From Methanoregula sp. UBA64 (GTDB lineage Archaea; Halobacteriota; Methanomicrobia; Methanomicrobiales; Methanospirillaceae), in NCBI RefSeq assembly GCF_002502735.1, contig NZ_DAQC01000007.1, positions 47,273 through 111,272 on the forward strand: 64,000 bases of DNA, in the 5' to 3' direction. How positions within the stretch are numbered: the stretch's first letter is position 1; every line of letters starts with the position of its first letter. The translations under genes and the position numbers were made by a program. The notes under the pieces are model-generated. The model was given only the letters and a program-made list of their open reading frames with translations, ran no database searches and was not told the DNA's origin. Shown here one piece after another: positions 34,122-42,649 of this stretch.

Positions 34122-34606
34122 ACGTTCGGTACGTGGAACGCACTGCGTTTCCCTCCGATACGATATAAAAAATTTTACTTTTTTGTTCTATGGAACACCC
34201 AAACTAAAAGAAAACATAAGATCCTGCGAACAGATTAAATAATTAGTTATAGACATTTTCAGATTTCTGAATTTGGAAAAGTCTTGCGTTGAGCTCACCA
34301 TAAAATTTTCTTTTCAGGATAGGAATTTTTTCCAATAGTTTTTCTCTGCGATAAATAATGTCCTTGAACTAACAAACCTTTTTTGAGGGTACGTAACTCA
34401 TTTTGTTTTCAAGACCGGAGATGGGAGATATCATAAAAAGCGTGAAGATCTTCATGGATCAATCGATAAATTGTTTCAGAATTATTTCCTCAATCTGTAA
34501 CGTAACTCGTGAACTTTTGGATTTAGTAAAATTAGAAAATAATTTTTCTTCCTACTAGGTATCGCGGATATGATGGATCGAGGTAACCAATCAGGTGATT
34601 GTCCGG
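34122..34606. other. AT-rich intergenic region between S10 and nitroreductase
   Basis: About 485 bases without a supported gene in any frame. It is rich in A/T runs (AAAATTTTC, TTTTTTCC). Apart from a hairpin at its right end (34583-34610) I see nothing definite in it. Confidence 0.5.
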
Positions 34607-34610
34607 TTAC
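34583..34610 (-). terminator. Hairpin overlapping the nitroreductase stop codon
   Basis: GTAACC (34583-34588) pairs with GGTTAC (34605-34610) and AATC (34589-34592) with GATT (34597-34600), leaving a one-sided GTCC bulge. The nitroreductase stop codon lies in the stem. No strong T-run follows on the minus strand, so terminator function is only possible. Confidence 0.3.
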
Positions 34611-35113
34611 TCTTTCTTGAATTTGTCGAAAAACACTACTTTCTTGGTCTCTTTCTTTGCCGCGATAGCCACATCGTCCGGCAGGCCGGCAGGAACAAGA
34701 GATACAAGGGTGTATTTTTCAGGAACATCGAGAAGTTTCCGGATATCCTCTGCGTACTCCTTTTTGTCGCCGGCAACCCAGCATGAACCGACACCGTACG
34801 AGTGTAATCCGAGAATCAGGTTCTCGGTTGCCGCACTGCAGTCTTCGAGATAATACTTGGCTGTGCGTTCTCCAAACACCACAAAACAAACCGCAGCCTC
34901 CGAGATGAATTTGCCGTGATCCGTAAGTCCGGCAATCTTTCCGAGTGTCCCTTTATCCCGCACAACTCCTATCAGCCAGGGCTGGAGATTCATGGCGGTA
35001 GGCGCATGCACCGCGCATTCAAGCGCCTCGTGAATGAATGCCTCGTCAACAGGCGCCGGCTTGAATTTCCGTATGCTGTGGCGGCCCTTGATTACTGCCG
35101 TTATAACATTCAT
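34607..35113 (-). CDS. Nitroreductase-family FMN oxidoreductase
   Basis: The protein has 168 residues from the ATG at 35113, which places the family start RHSIRKFKPAPV close to the N-terminus. Other family marks are HAPTAMNLQPW (FMN contact), SYGVGSCWVAG and PEKYTLVSLVPAGLPDD. Such enzymes reduce nitro or quinone groups, or other electron acceptors, with FMN and NAD(P)H; the natural substrate is unknown. It has its own transcript, 56 bases downstream of the DUF3821 gene on the same strand. Confidence 0.9.
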   Translation of the reverse strand: MNVITAVIKGRHSIRKFKPAPVDEAFIHEALECAVHAPTAMNLQPWLIGVVRDKGTLGKIAGLTDHGKFISEAAVCFVVFGERTAKYYLEDCSAATENLILGLHSYGVGSCWVAGDKKEYAEDIRKLLDVPEKYTLVSLVPAGLPDDVAIAAKKETKKVVFFDKFKKE

Positions 35114-35169
35114 AGAACGGATATGGAAAAATATGGGATAAAAATGTTGTGTCCGTGCCAAAAAAGGGA

Positions 35170-36213
35170 TTACTGCTCTCTTTTTACCACGAAGAGCAGA
35201 AGGGCAGCTATTGCGATCAGGGAGACCGCCACATCAAAGCCCGGAGCGAACGTGGGGGAGGTCGTTGCTCCGGTGGTTACCGGTACTGCAGGCGCCGTTG
35301 TCGTAATGGCAGGTGCCGTGGTGGCAGCACTCGTCACCATAGTCTTCGGAGTCTGGGTTGCCGTAGTTACCGTTGTTGACGGTTTTTTGGTGGTACTGAC
35401 CGGAGTAACCTGTGTTGTAGGACTTGTAGTAGGAACATTCACGGCTATGAGCGGGTTCTGGTCCTGGTTGAGTAGGTGTGTGGTCTGGCTCTTGGTCTTG
35501 CCGGTGGCACCGTACTCATCGTTCATGCTGTTAACATTGCATTCGGCCCAGATCGTATAGGATCCCGCAGGGTAGAGCGCGTTGCCGGTATCCCAGATAG
35601 GATTTGTCTGATAGTACTGTGACGAGGTGGTTATCCCGATGTTTTCCAAGGATGTTGTTGTCCCGGCTGAGTTCATGAGTGCTGTGAAAACACCTCCGTT
35701 TGGAGACTGAACTTTTAAGGTGACGGGTGCCGAAGCTCCCCTCTGGATAGAGATCGCATCAAGATTAGAGTCAATCCGGAACCTTACCTCATCGCCGCGG
35801 GGGACCCATCGATCCGTTACGTCGACATTGACCGTTGTATCCTCTACCCGGATGGCAAGTGACGGATCTGCAACTAAAAATGCCACGCCATCAGCATTCC
35901 CCGCTGCATTCAACCGGTACCATGAACCGGTATATGCACCGAACTGCGAAGGAAGGACATAGAAGCTGGAGGGGTTTGAGACCGGTATTTTTACATCGGG
36001 CGAGCTTGTTGCTATCGCTGCACCGGATGCCCACCACCCGATCTGTGTATCGCTTCCCATTGCGGGTGCGACATTCAGATTGCTTTCCCCGAGAAACACC
36101 GTATTTCCCTGCGAGATTGTCCTGAGGTCTCCGGCTACTGCCGGCACGCACAGCAGGAGCAAAATTCCAATGAGGATAAGTCCCCGTATCGCGATCTTCT
36201 GTACCATAACCAT
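35170..36213 (-). CDS. Secreted DUF3821-type surface protein
   Basis: The protein has about 347 residues. A signal peptide ending VPAVAGD (about 28) is followed by the DUF3821-type domain (about 30-250) with ISQGNTVFLGESNLN, YAGTYRLN-like beta strands and PAGSYTIWAECN, as in Methanomicrobiales surface proteins. A Thr-rich stalk (about 265-315) leads to a single membrane helix and a basic end (LFVVKREQ). It is probably anchored to the membrane with the domain outside. Function is unknown. Two ATGs (36213, 36207) are close together and the first is used here. Confidence 0.82.
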   Translation of the reverse strand: MVMVQKIAIRGLILIGILLLLCVPAVAGDLRTISQGNTVFLGESNLNVAPAMGSDTQIGWWASGAAIATSSPDVKIPVSNPSSFYVLPSQFGAYTGSWYRLNAAGNADGVAFLVADPSLAIRVEDTTVNVDVTDRWVPRGDEVRFRIDSNLDAISIQRGASAPVTLKVQSPNGGVFTALMNSAGTTTSLENIGITTSSQYYQTNPIWDTGNALYPAGSYTIWAECNVNSMNDEYGATGKTKSQTTHLLNQDQNPLIAVNVPTTSPTTQVTPVSTTKKPSTTVTTATQTPKTMVTSAATTAPAITTTAPAVPVTTGATTSPTFAPGFDVAVSLIAIAALLLFVVKREQ

Positions 36214-36392
36214 CAATTCGGTTTTGGTTGTAAAAAATCTGATGCTGATGGTATCTAAAAAAAGTATGAGACTAATATTCCCGGTATCCTTTCTTTATTT
36301 TGCAGACGTGACAGCGCGATTCCGATCAGTTCCCGTCCGGTTGTACGTTTTTTAGATCGGGATCGTGAAAAAGGATAATTGCGGTATAAATT

Positions 36393-37754
36393 TCAGGAAC
36401 CGGGTTTCAGGATTTTATCAACACGTTCACGGATCTCCTGATACAATGCCCTGCCCGATGCGGCATCCGGAGAATCGACCATGATCCTGACGAGAGGTTC
36501 GGTGCCCGATGCCCGGATCAACGCCCATTCGTTCTTCCGTTTGATCTTCAGGCCATCGGTCCTGTCAATAGATTCATGCCGGTAGTGTTCTGCCAGTTTA
36601 TCGATAAGGAGCGATCCATGAGGGGTTGCTATCTTCTCCTTAATCATGTGCCGTGCGGGTAATTTGCGGACAAGCTCGGACAGGGTGCTTCCCGTTTCTG
36701 CCAGAAGTGCTACCATTGTCGCCGCGGTCATTCCCCCGTCGCGGCAGAACTGGTGCGCAGGGAAGATCAGGCCGCCGTTTCCTTCCCCTCCAAAGATGAC
36801 CGGCTCCCCGGCCTCGATCAATTCCCGCATGGTCCGGGCCACATAGATACTCCCGACAGGGGTGTACTGGACCCGACACCCCTCCTTTTCTGCAACCATT
36901 TCCACCATCTGCGAAGTGCTGACCGGTGTCACTATCGTTCCCTTTGCCGTTTTACAGATGTGTTGTGCGATCAGGGCAAATTCATGATTCTCTTCGACAA
37001 ACGCTCCCGTCTCATCAATGAAAACCGCGCGGTCGGCATCTCCGTCATGGGCAATTCCGAATGCTGCTTTGCTTGCCACGACAAGTGCAGCCAGTCCTTT
37101 TAAGCCTTCAGCCGAAGGTTCCGGCAGGCGCCCGGGAAAGGTTCCGTCCATGATCCCGTTGATGGTGAGAACCCTGCAGCCCAGAGCCTGGAGAATTGCG
37201 GGTGTTGTAGTGCATGCTGCGCCCGACCCCGGGTCAACAACAACGGTTATGCCTTTCCCCGGCAGTCCTTTGAAATGGGAGGTAATTGACCGGACATAGG
37301 TATCGACCAGGTGGGCCCCGGGCGTCTCTTTGCCTACGCGATCCCATGATTGTGTTTCGAGAGTAGTGGATTTGTCCAGTAACCCTTCGAGTTTTATCGT
37401 TTCCTCGTCGCCCATCTCGGTGCCATCGGCTTCGATAATTTTTATGCCGTTATATTCGGGAGGGTTGTGCGAGGCGGTAATCATTGCGCCGCCGGCATAC
37501 TGTCCTTTTACAATATACTGGAGAGCCGGGGTGGGGAGGATTCCGCAGTCAACAACATCACAGCCGGTTGCCATGAGTCCTGCCTTGACTGCATTGATAA
37601 GAGCCGGGCCGGATGTCCTGGTATCCATTCCTACCGCGATACATCCGGGCCGCATGGTACCAAGGGCTTCGCCAATGCGGAGCGCCAGCTGGGGCGTGAT
37701 CTCCTTACCAACGATCCCCCGGACGCCGTTTGTCCCGAACAGCTGTTTTGACAT
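36393..37754 (-). CDS. glmM: Phosphoglucosamine mutase / phosphohexomutase
   Basis: The protein has 453 residues from the ATG at 37754 (SKQLFGTNGVRG start). The phosphoserine loop is TASHNPPEYNG, the metal loop DGDADRAVF, the sugar loop GEGNGGL and the phosphate loop RASGTEPLVRI. It moves phosphate between C6 and C1 of glucosamine phosphate (or mannose/glucose phosphate) for UDP-GlcNAc and surface glycans. In-frame ATGs at 37769 and 37799 are possible; the latter is 1 nt after the mobB stop, which would couple the genes. It follows mobB in an operon with the DUF5806 gene. Confidence 0.93.
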   Translation of the reverse strand: MSKQLFGTNGVRGIVGKEITPQLALRIGEALGTMRPGCIAVGMDTRTSGPALINAVKAGLMATGCDVVDCGILPTPALQYIVKGQYAGGAMITASHNPPEYNGIKIIEADGTEMGDEETIKLEGLLDKSTTLETQSWDRVGKETPGAHLVDTYVRSITSHFKGLPGKGITVVVDPGSGAACTTTPAILQALGCRVLTINGIMDGTFPGRLPEPSAEGLKGLAALVVASKAAFGIAHDGDADRAVFIDETGAFVEENHEFALIAQHICKTAKGTIVTPVSTSQMVEMVAEKEGCRVQYTPVGSIYVARTMRELIEAGEPVIFGGEGNGGLIFPAHQFCRDGGMTAATMVALLAETGSTLSELVRKLPARHMIKEKIATPHGSLLIDKLAEHYRHESIDRTDGLKIKRKNEWALIRASGTEPLVRIMVDSPDAASGRALYQEIRERVDKILKPGS

Positions 37755-37800
37755 CTTTTTTACGGTCATCTTCGTGTAGATCCGTTCCGGTTTGTTCATT

Positions 37801-38211
37801 TTAATAGTCTTCGAATGCCGAAAGGGATGCAATTACGTCGTTTACGGAAGGGTTTCTCAGTATGCAGGTATCGCTGGGGAGGTCGCCGACAACGATCTTC
37901 GGGAACCTGCGTGCTTTGAAGCCTTCGATTACGGCGAAATCGATCCCGGATGATTTGAGGTAGGACAGGGTGGTATCCAGATCGTCCGAGTGGAGTGCGA
38001 TGACGGTTTTTTTGGCATCGATCCCGACTGAAATGTCTGCACCACCTTCAAAAAAGAGGGTGGTGTCCTTTCCTGCATCGAGGGGAAATTCATGGTCGCC
38101 GAGGTGTTTGATCACGCCTACCCGCCCACGGCGTTTCAGTTCGGGGATGAGATTCCGGATAAACGTGGTTTTTCCGGTATTTGCCCGGCCGGCTACCTGG
38201 ATTATCTTCAT
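37801..38211 (-). CDS. mobB: Molybdopterin-guanine dinucleotide biosynthesis protein MobB
   Basis: The protein has 136 residues. A P-loop GRANTGKTTFIRNL (about 8-21), GVIKHLGDHEFPLDAGKDT and the late VIEGFKARRFPKI (quoted in part) are MobB features. MobB binds GTP and helps MobA attach GMP to molybdopterin, as needed by formylmethanofuran and formate dehydrogenases in methanogens. Its start overlaps the stop of the DUF5806 gene (ATGA) and its stop abuts the glmM frame. Confidence 0.92.
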   Translation of the reverse strand: MKIIQVAGRANTGKTTFIRNLIPELKRRGRVGVIKHLGDHEFPLDAGKDTTLFFEGGADISVGIDAKKTVIALHSDDLDTTLSYLKSSGIDFAVIEGFKARRFPKIVVGDLPSDTCILRNPSVNDVIASLSAFEDY

Positions 38212-38909
38212 GGGGGGTTTCCTGTCGCAGTATCAGGAGCGGCAGGATCTACGGGGTCTGGTTCTTGTACTGGTTCTGCGGGCAGGGGTGTACCTGGTAA
38301 TTCCGGGGAGGGCCCCGGTCTCTCCGCGGAGTTTTTCGGGGTATTTTGTGGGAGTATGGCCGGTGAACCATCTGATCCCGGGGTGGGTTCGGGCGAGTTC
38401 TCTTCTTCTGCACGCGTCTTTAAGATCGTTTTTGCGGTTTCCCCGACGCTCCGCATCACCCGGGTGATCCGGTCCTCGATGTCGATCTCTTCATCGATAT
38501 CAAGGGTTGTTCCTTCGACTTCAAGGAGGAACCGTGAGACCTCGCTTGCTTCAAACAGGAGATCGTCCAGCTCGTCGGTGGTAAAGAATCCGCACATGGC
38601 CCCGTAAAAAAAGGTAGCACTTGCCTTACGGACTTTTTTCTTGAAAGAATGCCGGGCCTGGTTGACGGCCTGCGGGCTGTACGGCTCTTCCATGAAGGGG
38701 ACGAGTTCGGGGAGGTGTTTTCCGATAAACGTCATCTCTGCCCCGCCGGATGTCCTGAAATCCGTGCATAACCTGGCAAGCGCCCATTCCCGTGCGGTGA
38801 TATACGTGCGTTTCCGTAAGAACTGGTTGACTTTCCGGTAGGTGGCGCCGTCGACTTTTTTGAATTTCCGGTATTTATTAATCTCCTGTTGAATTACTGA
38901 ATCGTCCAT
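38208..38909 (-). CDS. DUF5806-type protein with Pro/Glu-rich tail
   Basis: The protein has 233 residues. The helical part (about 1-165) contains KYRKFKKVDGATYRKVN, RTYITAREWALARLC, LPELVPFMEE and ATFFYGAMCGFFTTDELDD, a pattern I recall from archaeal DUF5806 proteins. The tail (about 170-233) is rich in Pro, Glu and Ala and is probably disordered. Function is unknown; RTYITAREWALARLCTDF looks like a helix-turn-helix pair. It is the first gene of the operon with mobB and glmM, with a good TATA box upstream. Confidence 0.8.
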   Translation of the reverse strand: MDDSVIQQEINKYRKFKKVDGATYRKVNQFLRKRTYITAREWALARLCTDFRTSGGAEMTFIGKHLPELVPFMEEPYSPQAVNQARHSFKKKVRKASATFFYGAMCGFFTTDELDDLLFEASEVSRFLLEVEGTTLDIDEEIDIEDRITRVMRSVGETAKTILKTRAEEENSPEPTPGSDGSPAILPQNTPKNSAERPGPSPELPGTPLPAEPVQEPDPVDPAAPDTATGNPP

Positions 38910-38990
38910 GGTATGTTCCCTGTAATTTCGATTGCGAGGAGAGTGATCAGGCTTGTCGGGTTTGATTTACAATGGTTAATAATACGTCGT

Positions 38991-39002
38991 TTTTATATAT
39001 AT
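38991..39002 (-). promoter_or_regulatory. TATA box of the DUF5806-mobB-glmM operon
   Basis: Read on the minus strand it is GATATATATAAAAA, a strong TATA box. Transcription should start near 38970, giving a leader of about 60 nt before ATG 38909. Confidence 0.55.
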
Positions 39003-39106
39003 CTCCATAAGGTTTATCCCGCCGTGAAAATTGGGTACTTACCTCTTTTTCAGGATCTTATTTAGGGACTTCTGAAAGAGGCGGTTTATGGGAATGGTTG
39101 TTCAGG

Positions 39107-39463
39107 TCAGATCTTATTATGATCCGGGGAATCTTCCCCCATGATATCGCGGATATAGTGTTTCATTTTTATGGTGGGATCTAAGTTCCCTGGATCCGGC
39201 AGCGTCTTGTCCTGCGGGTGAGCGGGATCCTGTGGAAAAGTTCCTTGTTCCTCACGGGCGGCCGGCTTGCCGTACGTGGAAGACCTATTGCTGCTCTGGG
39301 CTATGAATTGTTCGAATGCGGAGCGGGAGATACGCCATGCACGGTACGATATTTTGGTCCCGGGTAATTTTCCTGTCCGGAGCCACTGGTGGACCGTCTT
39401 TGGATGGACGCCTAGTATTCCTGCCACTTCTTTTGGGGTCAGAAACTGCGGATCGGTTACCAT
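39107..39463 (-). CDS. Excisionase-type helix-turn-helix DNA-binding protein
   Basis: The protein has 118 residues. The N-terminal half is a MerR/excisionase-like winged HTH: LTPKEVAGILGVHPKTVHQW, then RTGKLPGTKISYRAWRIS, and SAFEQFIAQ. The rest is a polar, Pro-rich tail. Such proteins bind DNA near recombination sites or act as small regulators. It stands at the left border of the gene-poor island with two recombinases, so a link to them is possible. It is a single gene on the minus strand. Confidence 0.85.
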   Translation of the reverse strand: MVTDPQFLTPKEVAGILGVHPKTVHQWLRTGKLPGTKISYRAWRISRSAFEQFIAQSSNRSSTYGKPAAREEQGTFPQDPAHPQDKTLPDPGNLDPTIKMKHYIRDIMGEDSPDHNKI

Positions 39464-41383
39464 GCTATCTGCATTACCAATGGCTCCTTTTAATTACATA
39501 AAGCATGAGGGATCCGTTCTCCTTTTGCATGGCTCTTCCCATAGCTGACGGGCCTGAACCCTGGAATAATCGTGCCTCTTTGGTTCCAAAGGTCACCCGA
39601 CAGATTCTGGCTGAGGGCTCTCCCTGTTCCGCGTCCTCTTGCATGGGGGGGCTCGCTGATGAATGATATGCGGGGATCTGAATCGGGGGATTACACCCGG
39701 TCTTTCCCTGCGGGAATCGCGGGAATAACGGGTGATGTCGTATCCCGGCTGCGATGGGGTTTTGGGCCGTTTCCCCGGTATTTGTCCCTGATATACCGTT
39801 TCGATAGTGTTTCAGGGAAAATAATCAAAAATAGTGTATAGCATCATACGGTTTATTCAATCCCGATTTTCAACACCTGGTGTCGTGAAAATAACTGAAA
39901 ATTGAGCCCTGTTGGGATAACGCTGCGGTTTTTGCAGTTTTTTGCATTCCCTGATCTTGTAATGGTGTGGTATTTGGATCCCCGCCCTGCCAGGATTTTC
40001 CCGACCGTCCAGGATCGAACAGAGCAATTATTGGGGGAGATTTGCAGGCTTCAGGTCTGATCAATGATATCAAAATGAGCGGGATGCTTCGATTTTCAAA
40101 AAAAAAGATCAGTATTTCGCAGATTCCAGTCCGCGGAAGGGGCCCAAATATACGTTAACTATACCAATCGGGTGATGGTTCTTTCGTTAAAACCGGGTCA
40201 TGAAAACTGCTTGCTGCATCTGCTCTGACTATATGGTTTCAATCTCATACATTGCAGCAAAGTGGAAAAATCCAAAAAAAATCCAAAATCACTCTCTTCG
40301 GAGATACAACAATTTTCCAGATTTTCTATTTTTCAGGACCACGCATCAACAAATGCCGTTTAGCGCAGGGAACCAAAATCAAAAGGCATCTTTTCACTGG
40401 AGCGATTAATGCGATCTTGAAAATGGTGACCGGGGACATCTCTTTAAAAAAGAAATGGCCCCAGATTATTCCCCGGTCTGTTTCGAGAATTCTTTTTCCC
40501 CAGGTCCTTGTGGTATCTGCAGTGTGCTCCCAGAATGTCAAAAGTAATTATCGCAATCTCATTTTCCATTGTCTGTCAGAACACGGTTCAATTGCAGCGA
40601 TCTGCCTTTAAAAACAGGTATGCCCGAAATACTCTCCGTCATAAATCCAAAAATTTTCCGGATTTTCCAATAGGGTTACCGGAGTTTTTTTCCTTATTTT
40701 TTTGGGGAATTCCCTCCGAGAACAACCCCTGTTTTTCGAAGTTTTGGAAGGGCGTTCCCAGAATACTGGTGAAGATCGCGGGGGGATCTAAGTCTGATTC
40801 ATGCGTTTCGGGCAGGATTATCCATCTCATTCAGCCATTATAACGGGATGTAACAAAGTGGAAAAATTTCGGATTGCTGACGGGAGAAAATTTGGATTTT
40901 CCAAAAATTTCAAAAAATACCTCCATTATAGAATATCTGCCGGATCCTCCGAATAGGCCAGGAATAACCGGGGTCTTCGTGGCAGTTCTTATTTAACAGT
41001 ACTAGTGTTTTCAGGGAGATTTCAGAATGTAAGTCAAATCGGGGCCAGCAGCTGTAGTGAATCTCTGTTAACTGCCGGTGGCGCTCTCCCGTGTGTTTTT
41101 ACCCATTCCTGCGACACACTCCTTTCAAGAAGCCCGTTTTAAAATTCATAAAGCCGCTCTTAATATACCCACACACGAATCTTCGGGGATAATTCGACAA
41201 TCGTGCCAATAATACCCGAGCGATGAGTGGTTTATTTCGACTTGACGAGACCGCGATTTAGTCTCTGTCGAGGATATTTCCATTTGTATCCTGAACGTTC
41301 CAGAGGATCTTTGCAACAAAAAAGCAGATATTCAAAATTTTTCGAACTACCCATTAGATCAGCACGCTCGTCAGAGAGATCCA
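39464..41383. other. Gene-poor AT-rich island, left part
   Basis: About 1.9 kb without a convincing gene on either strand. Frames of 60-120 codons occur but have poor composition, no ribosome sites and no recognisable motifs. The DNA is AT-rich from about 39.8 kb on and holds repeated short words such as CAAAGTGGAAAAAT (about 40257 and 40855) and AAATTTTCCGGATTTTCC-like runs. This looks like decayed or non-coding accessory DNA. Confidence 0.6.
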
Positions 41384-41989
41384 TCAGTGAGCCGAACCAT
41401 CGTCATCCTTCTTTTGGGCATAGTGACGGTACAGCGTTGTATATGGAATGTCCAGCATCCGTGAAATGGCGGCAAGGGAGATCTTCTTTTCTTCCAGTTC
41501 CCGGACTTTTTTCCAGGGAATCGAGCGTTTCGGGCGTCCGAGAGGAGTTCCTTCAGCCCGTGCCCGTGCTATCCCCAGTTTGGTCCGTTCGATAAGGTTT
41601 TCGCGCTCCCGGTCAGCAACCCAGGAAAATATCGAGAGCATCAGGTCCCGCAATTTTTTGTCGTCGATCCTGCTCCACGATTCTGCAGGGGAGAGCGACC
41701 AGACCCGGGTCCCGGACTCTTCCAGGGTGCGTACCATATTCAGGGTCTCGATAAACGATCTCCCCAGACGGGAAATCTCGAAAACGTAGAGGGTAATCGT
41801 CTCCCCGTGATGATCCTGGATAAACTGCATCATCTTTGAAAAACCCGCCCGTTCCTGCATCATTGATATCCCGGAGATATGATCGACATAGATGGAATCC
41901 CGGGAGAGTCCCTCCTCAATAAGGAGCAGGATCTGGTTCTCTGCGTTCTGATCTTCCCGGGACACCCGGACATATCCAATCTTTATCAT
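41384..41989 (-). CDS. Serine recombinase (resolvase/invertase family)
   Basis: The protein has 201 residues from the ATG at 41989. The catalytic domain starts IGYVRVSREDQNAENQ with Ser10 as nucleophile, and includes ETITLYVFEISRLGRS with the Arg pair of the active site. The long E helix holds AKLGIARARAEG-like sequence (LIERTKLGIARARAEG), and the C-terminus has an HTH (LAAISRMLDIPYTTLYRHY). It is a small resolvase/invertase. A 25-bp inverted repeat begins 11 bases upstream of its ATG. It is the only serine recombinase in the window, in an AT-rich gene-poor region, so it is likely part of an accessory element. Confidence 0.92.
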   Translation of the reverse strand: MIKIGYVRVSREDQNAENQILLLIEEGLSRDSIYVDHISGISMMQERAGFSKMMQFIQDHHGETITLYVFEISRLGRSFIETLNMVRTLEESGTRVWSLSPAESWSRIDDKKLRDLMLSIFSWVADRERENLIERTKLGIARARAEGTPLGRPKRSIPWKKVRELEEKKISLAAISRMLDIPYTTLYRHYAQKKDDDGSAH

Positions 41990-41999
41990 AAATCTTGCC

Positions 42000-42024
42000 T
42001 TTTGATAAGTTATTCTTATCAAAA
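42000..42024. promoter_or_regulatory. 25-bp perfect inverted repeat at the serine recombinase start
   Basis: TTTTGATAAG (42000-42009) and CTTATCAAAA (42015-42024) form perfect 10-bp arms around TTATT. The half-site word TTATCAAAA is like that in hix-type invertase sites, though with the arms turned the other way. A TTTATTTG TATA-like stretch on the minus strand (about 42030-42037) puts the transcript start inside the repeat. It may be the recombinase's own operator or a crossover/res site. Confidence 0.5.
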
Positions 42025-42592
42025 ACAAATAAACATTTTGAATTTTAAAAACGGTCGATTTTGGAGCTATAATCGGAGCCCGATTACCCGGAACCGGTCA
42101 CTTATATCAGATCCCAATGCTGGAGTTCTCCCGGAGGCAAAGGTTCGATCTGGTTTTAACTGGCGTGTTAAGGCATGGAATCCGCGTTTCAGGATCGTCC
42201 TGGTATTTTCAGAGGAACCTGGTCTCCGGGGATCCGAGGGAAAATGCTGGCAGAAATCCGGCGATACTATTTTCACCCGGATGCTGCCTTCGACGGTTTT
42301 GCGGGTTCCTGATCTGGAAAAATCGGGAAATTCCAAAATTTGTTTACCCCTCCCGGGTCTGCGGGCTACTTACCGATCGGAATTCTCCGGCAGCTTTATG
42401 TCAGACAAAACCCGTGGTCAGATATCGTCCGTGCTCCCGATCGACGTAAAACCTCCACAAACGCGTTCCTGCGGCTTTTCCCGTGTGAGATCGTATAATC
42501 CTCTAGGAAAACGAAAAGAACCCCTGTTTTGGGGCTTTGATCTTTGGGACGAAAACCCCAAAATTCAGGGTTATTTGGCAAATCAGAGAGTT

Positions 42593-42612
42593 CGCAGAAT
42601 ATGTATTCTGCG
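42593..42612. promoter_or_regulatory. 20-bp perfect inverted repeat upstream of xerA
   Basis: CGCAGAATA and TATTCTGCG stand as 9-bp arms around TG. The repeat ends five bases before CTTTATTTAT (42618-42627), the likely xerA TATA box, so it covers the BRE position. It may be an operator; a Xer binding site is another option since Xer sites are inverted repeats of this size with a central spacer, although that spacer is usually 6-8 bases. Confidence 0.45.
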
Positions 42613-42649
42613 CAAACCTTTATTTATTGGCGCAAAAATAGAATAGACC

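Larger units (their letters stand above)
41990..42649. other. Intergenic region between two divergent recombinase genes
   Basis: About 660 bases separate the serine and tyrosine recombinase genes, which are transcribed away from each other. It holds a perfect inverted repeat at each end (42000-42024 and 42593-42612) next to the respective gene. A long open frame on the plus strand (to 42646) has no codon bias or motif and is not accepted. Confidence 0.55.

Noticed and set aside
39572..39841. 89-codon frame after the HTH gene
   Set aside because: Arg/Pro-rich head and no ribosome site or relative; not enough to call a gene.
40252..40611. Open frames of 70-120 codons in the island
   Set aside because: Lys/Gln/Phe-rich low-complexity translations, overlapping in several frames, with no start signals.
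41879..42646. 255-codon open frame between the two recombinase genes
   Set aside because: No ribosome site, no motif and no codon preference; it starts inside the serine recombinase gene on the other strand and covers AT-rich filler.
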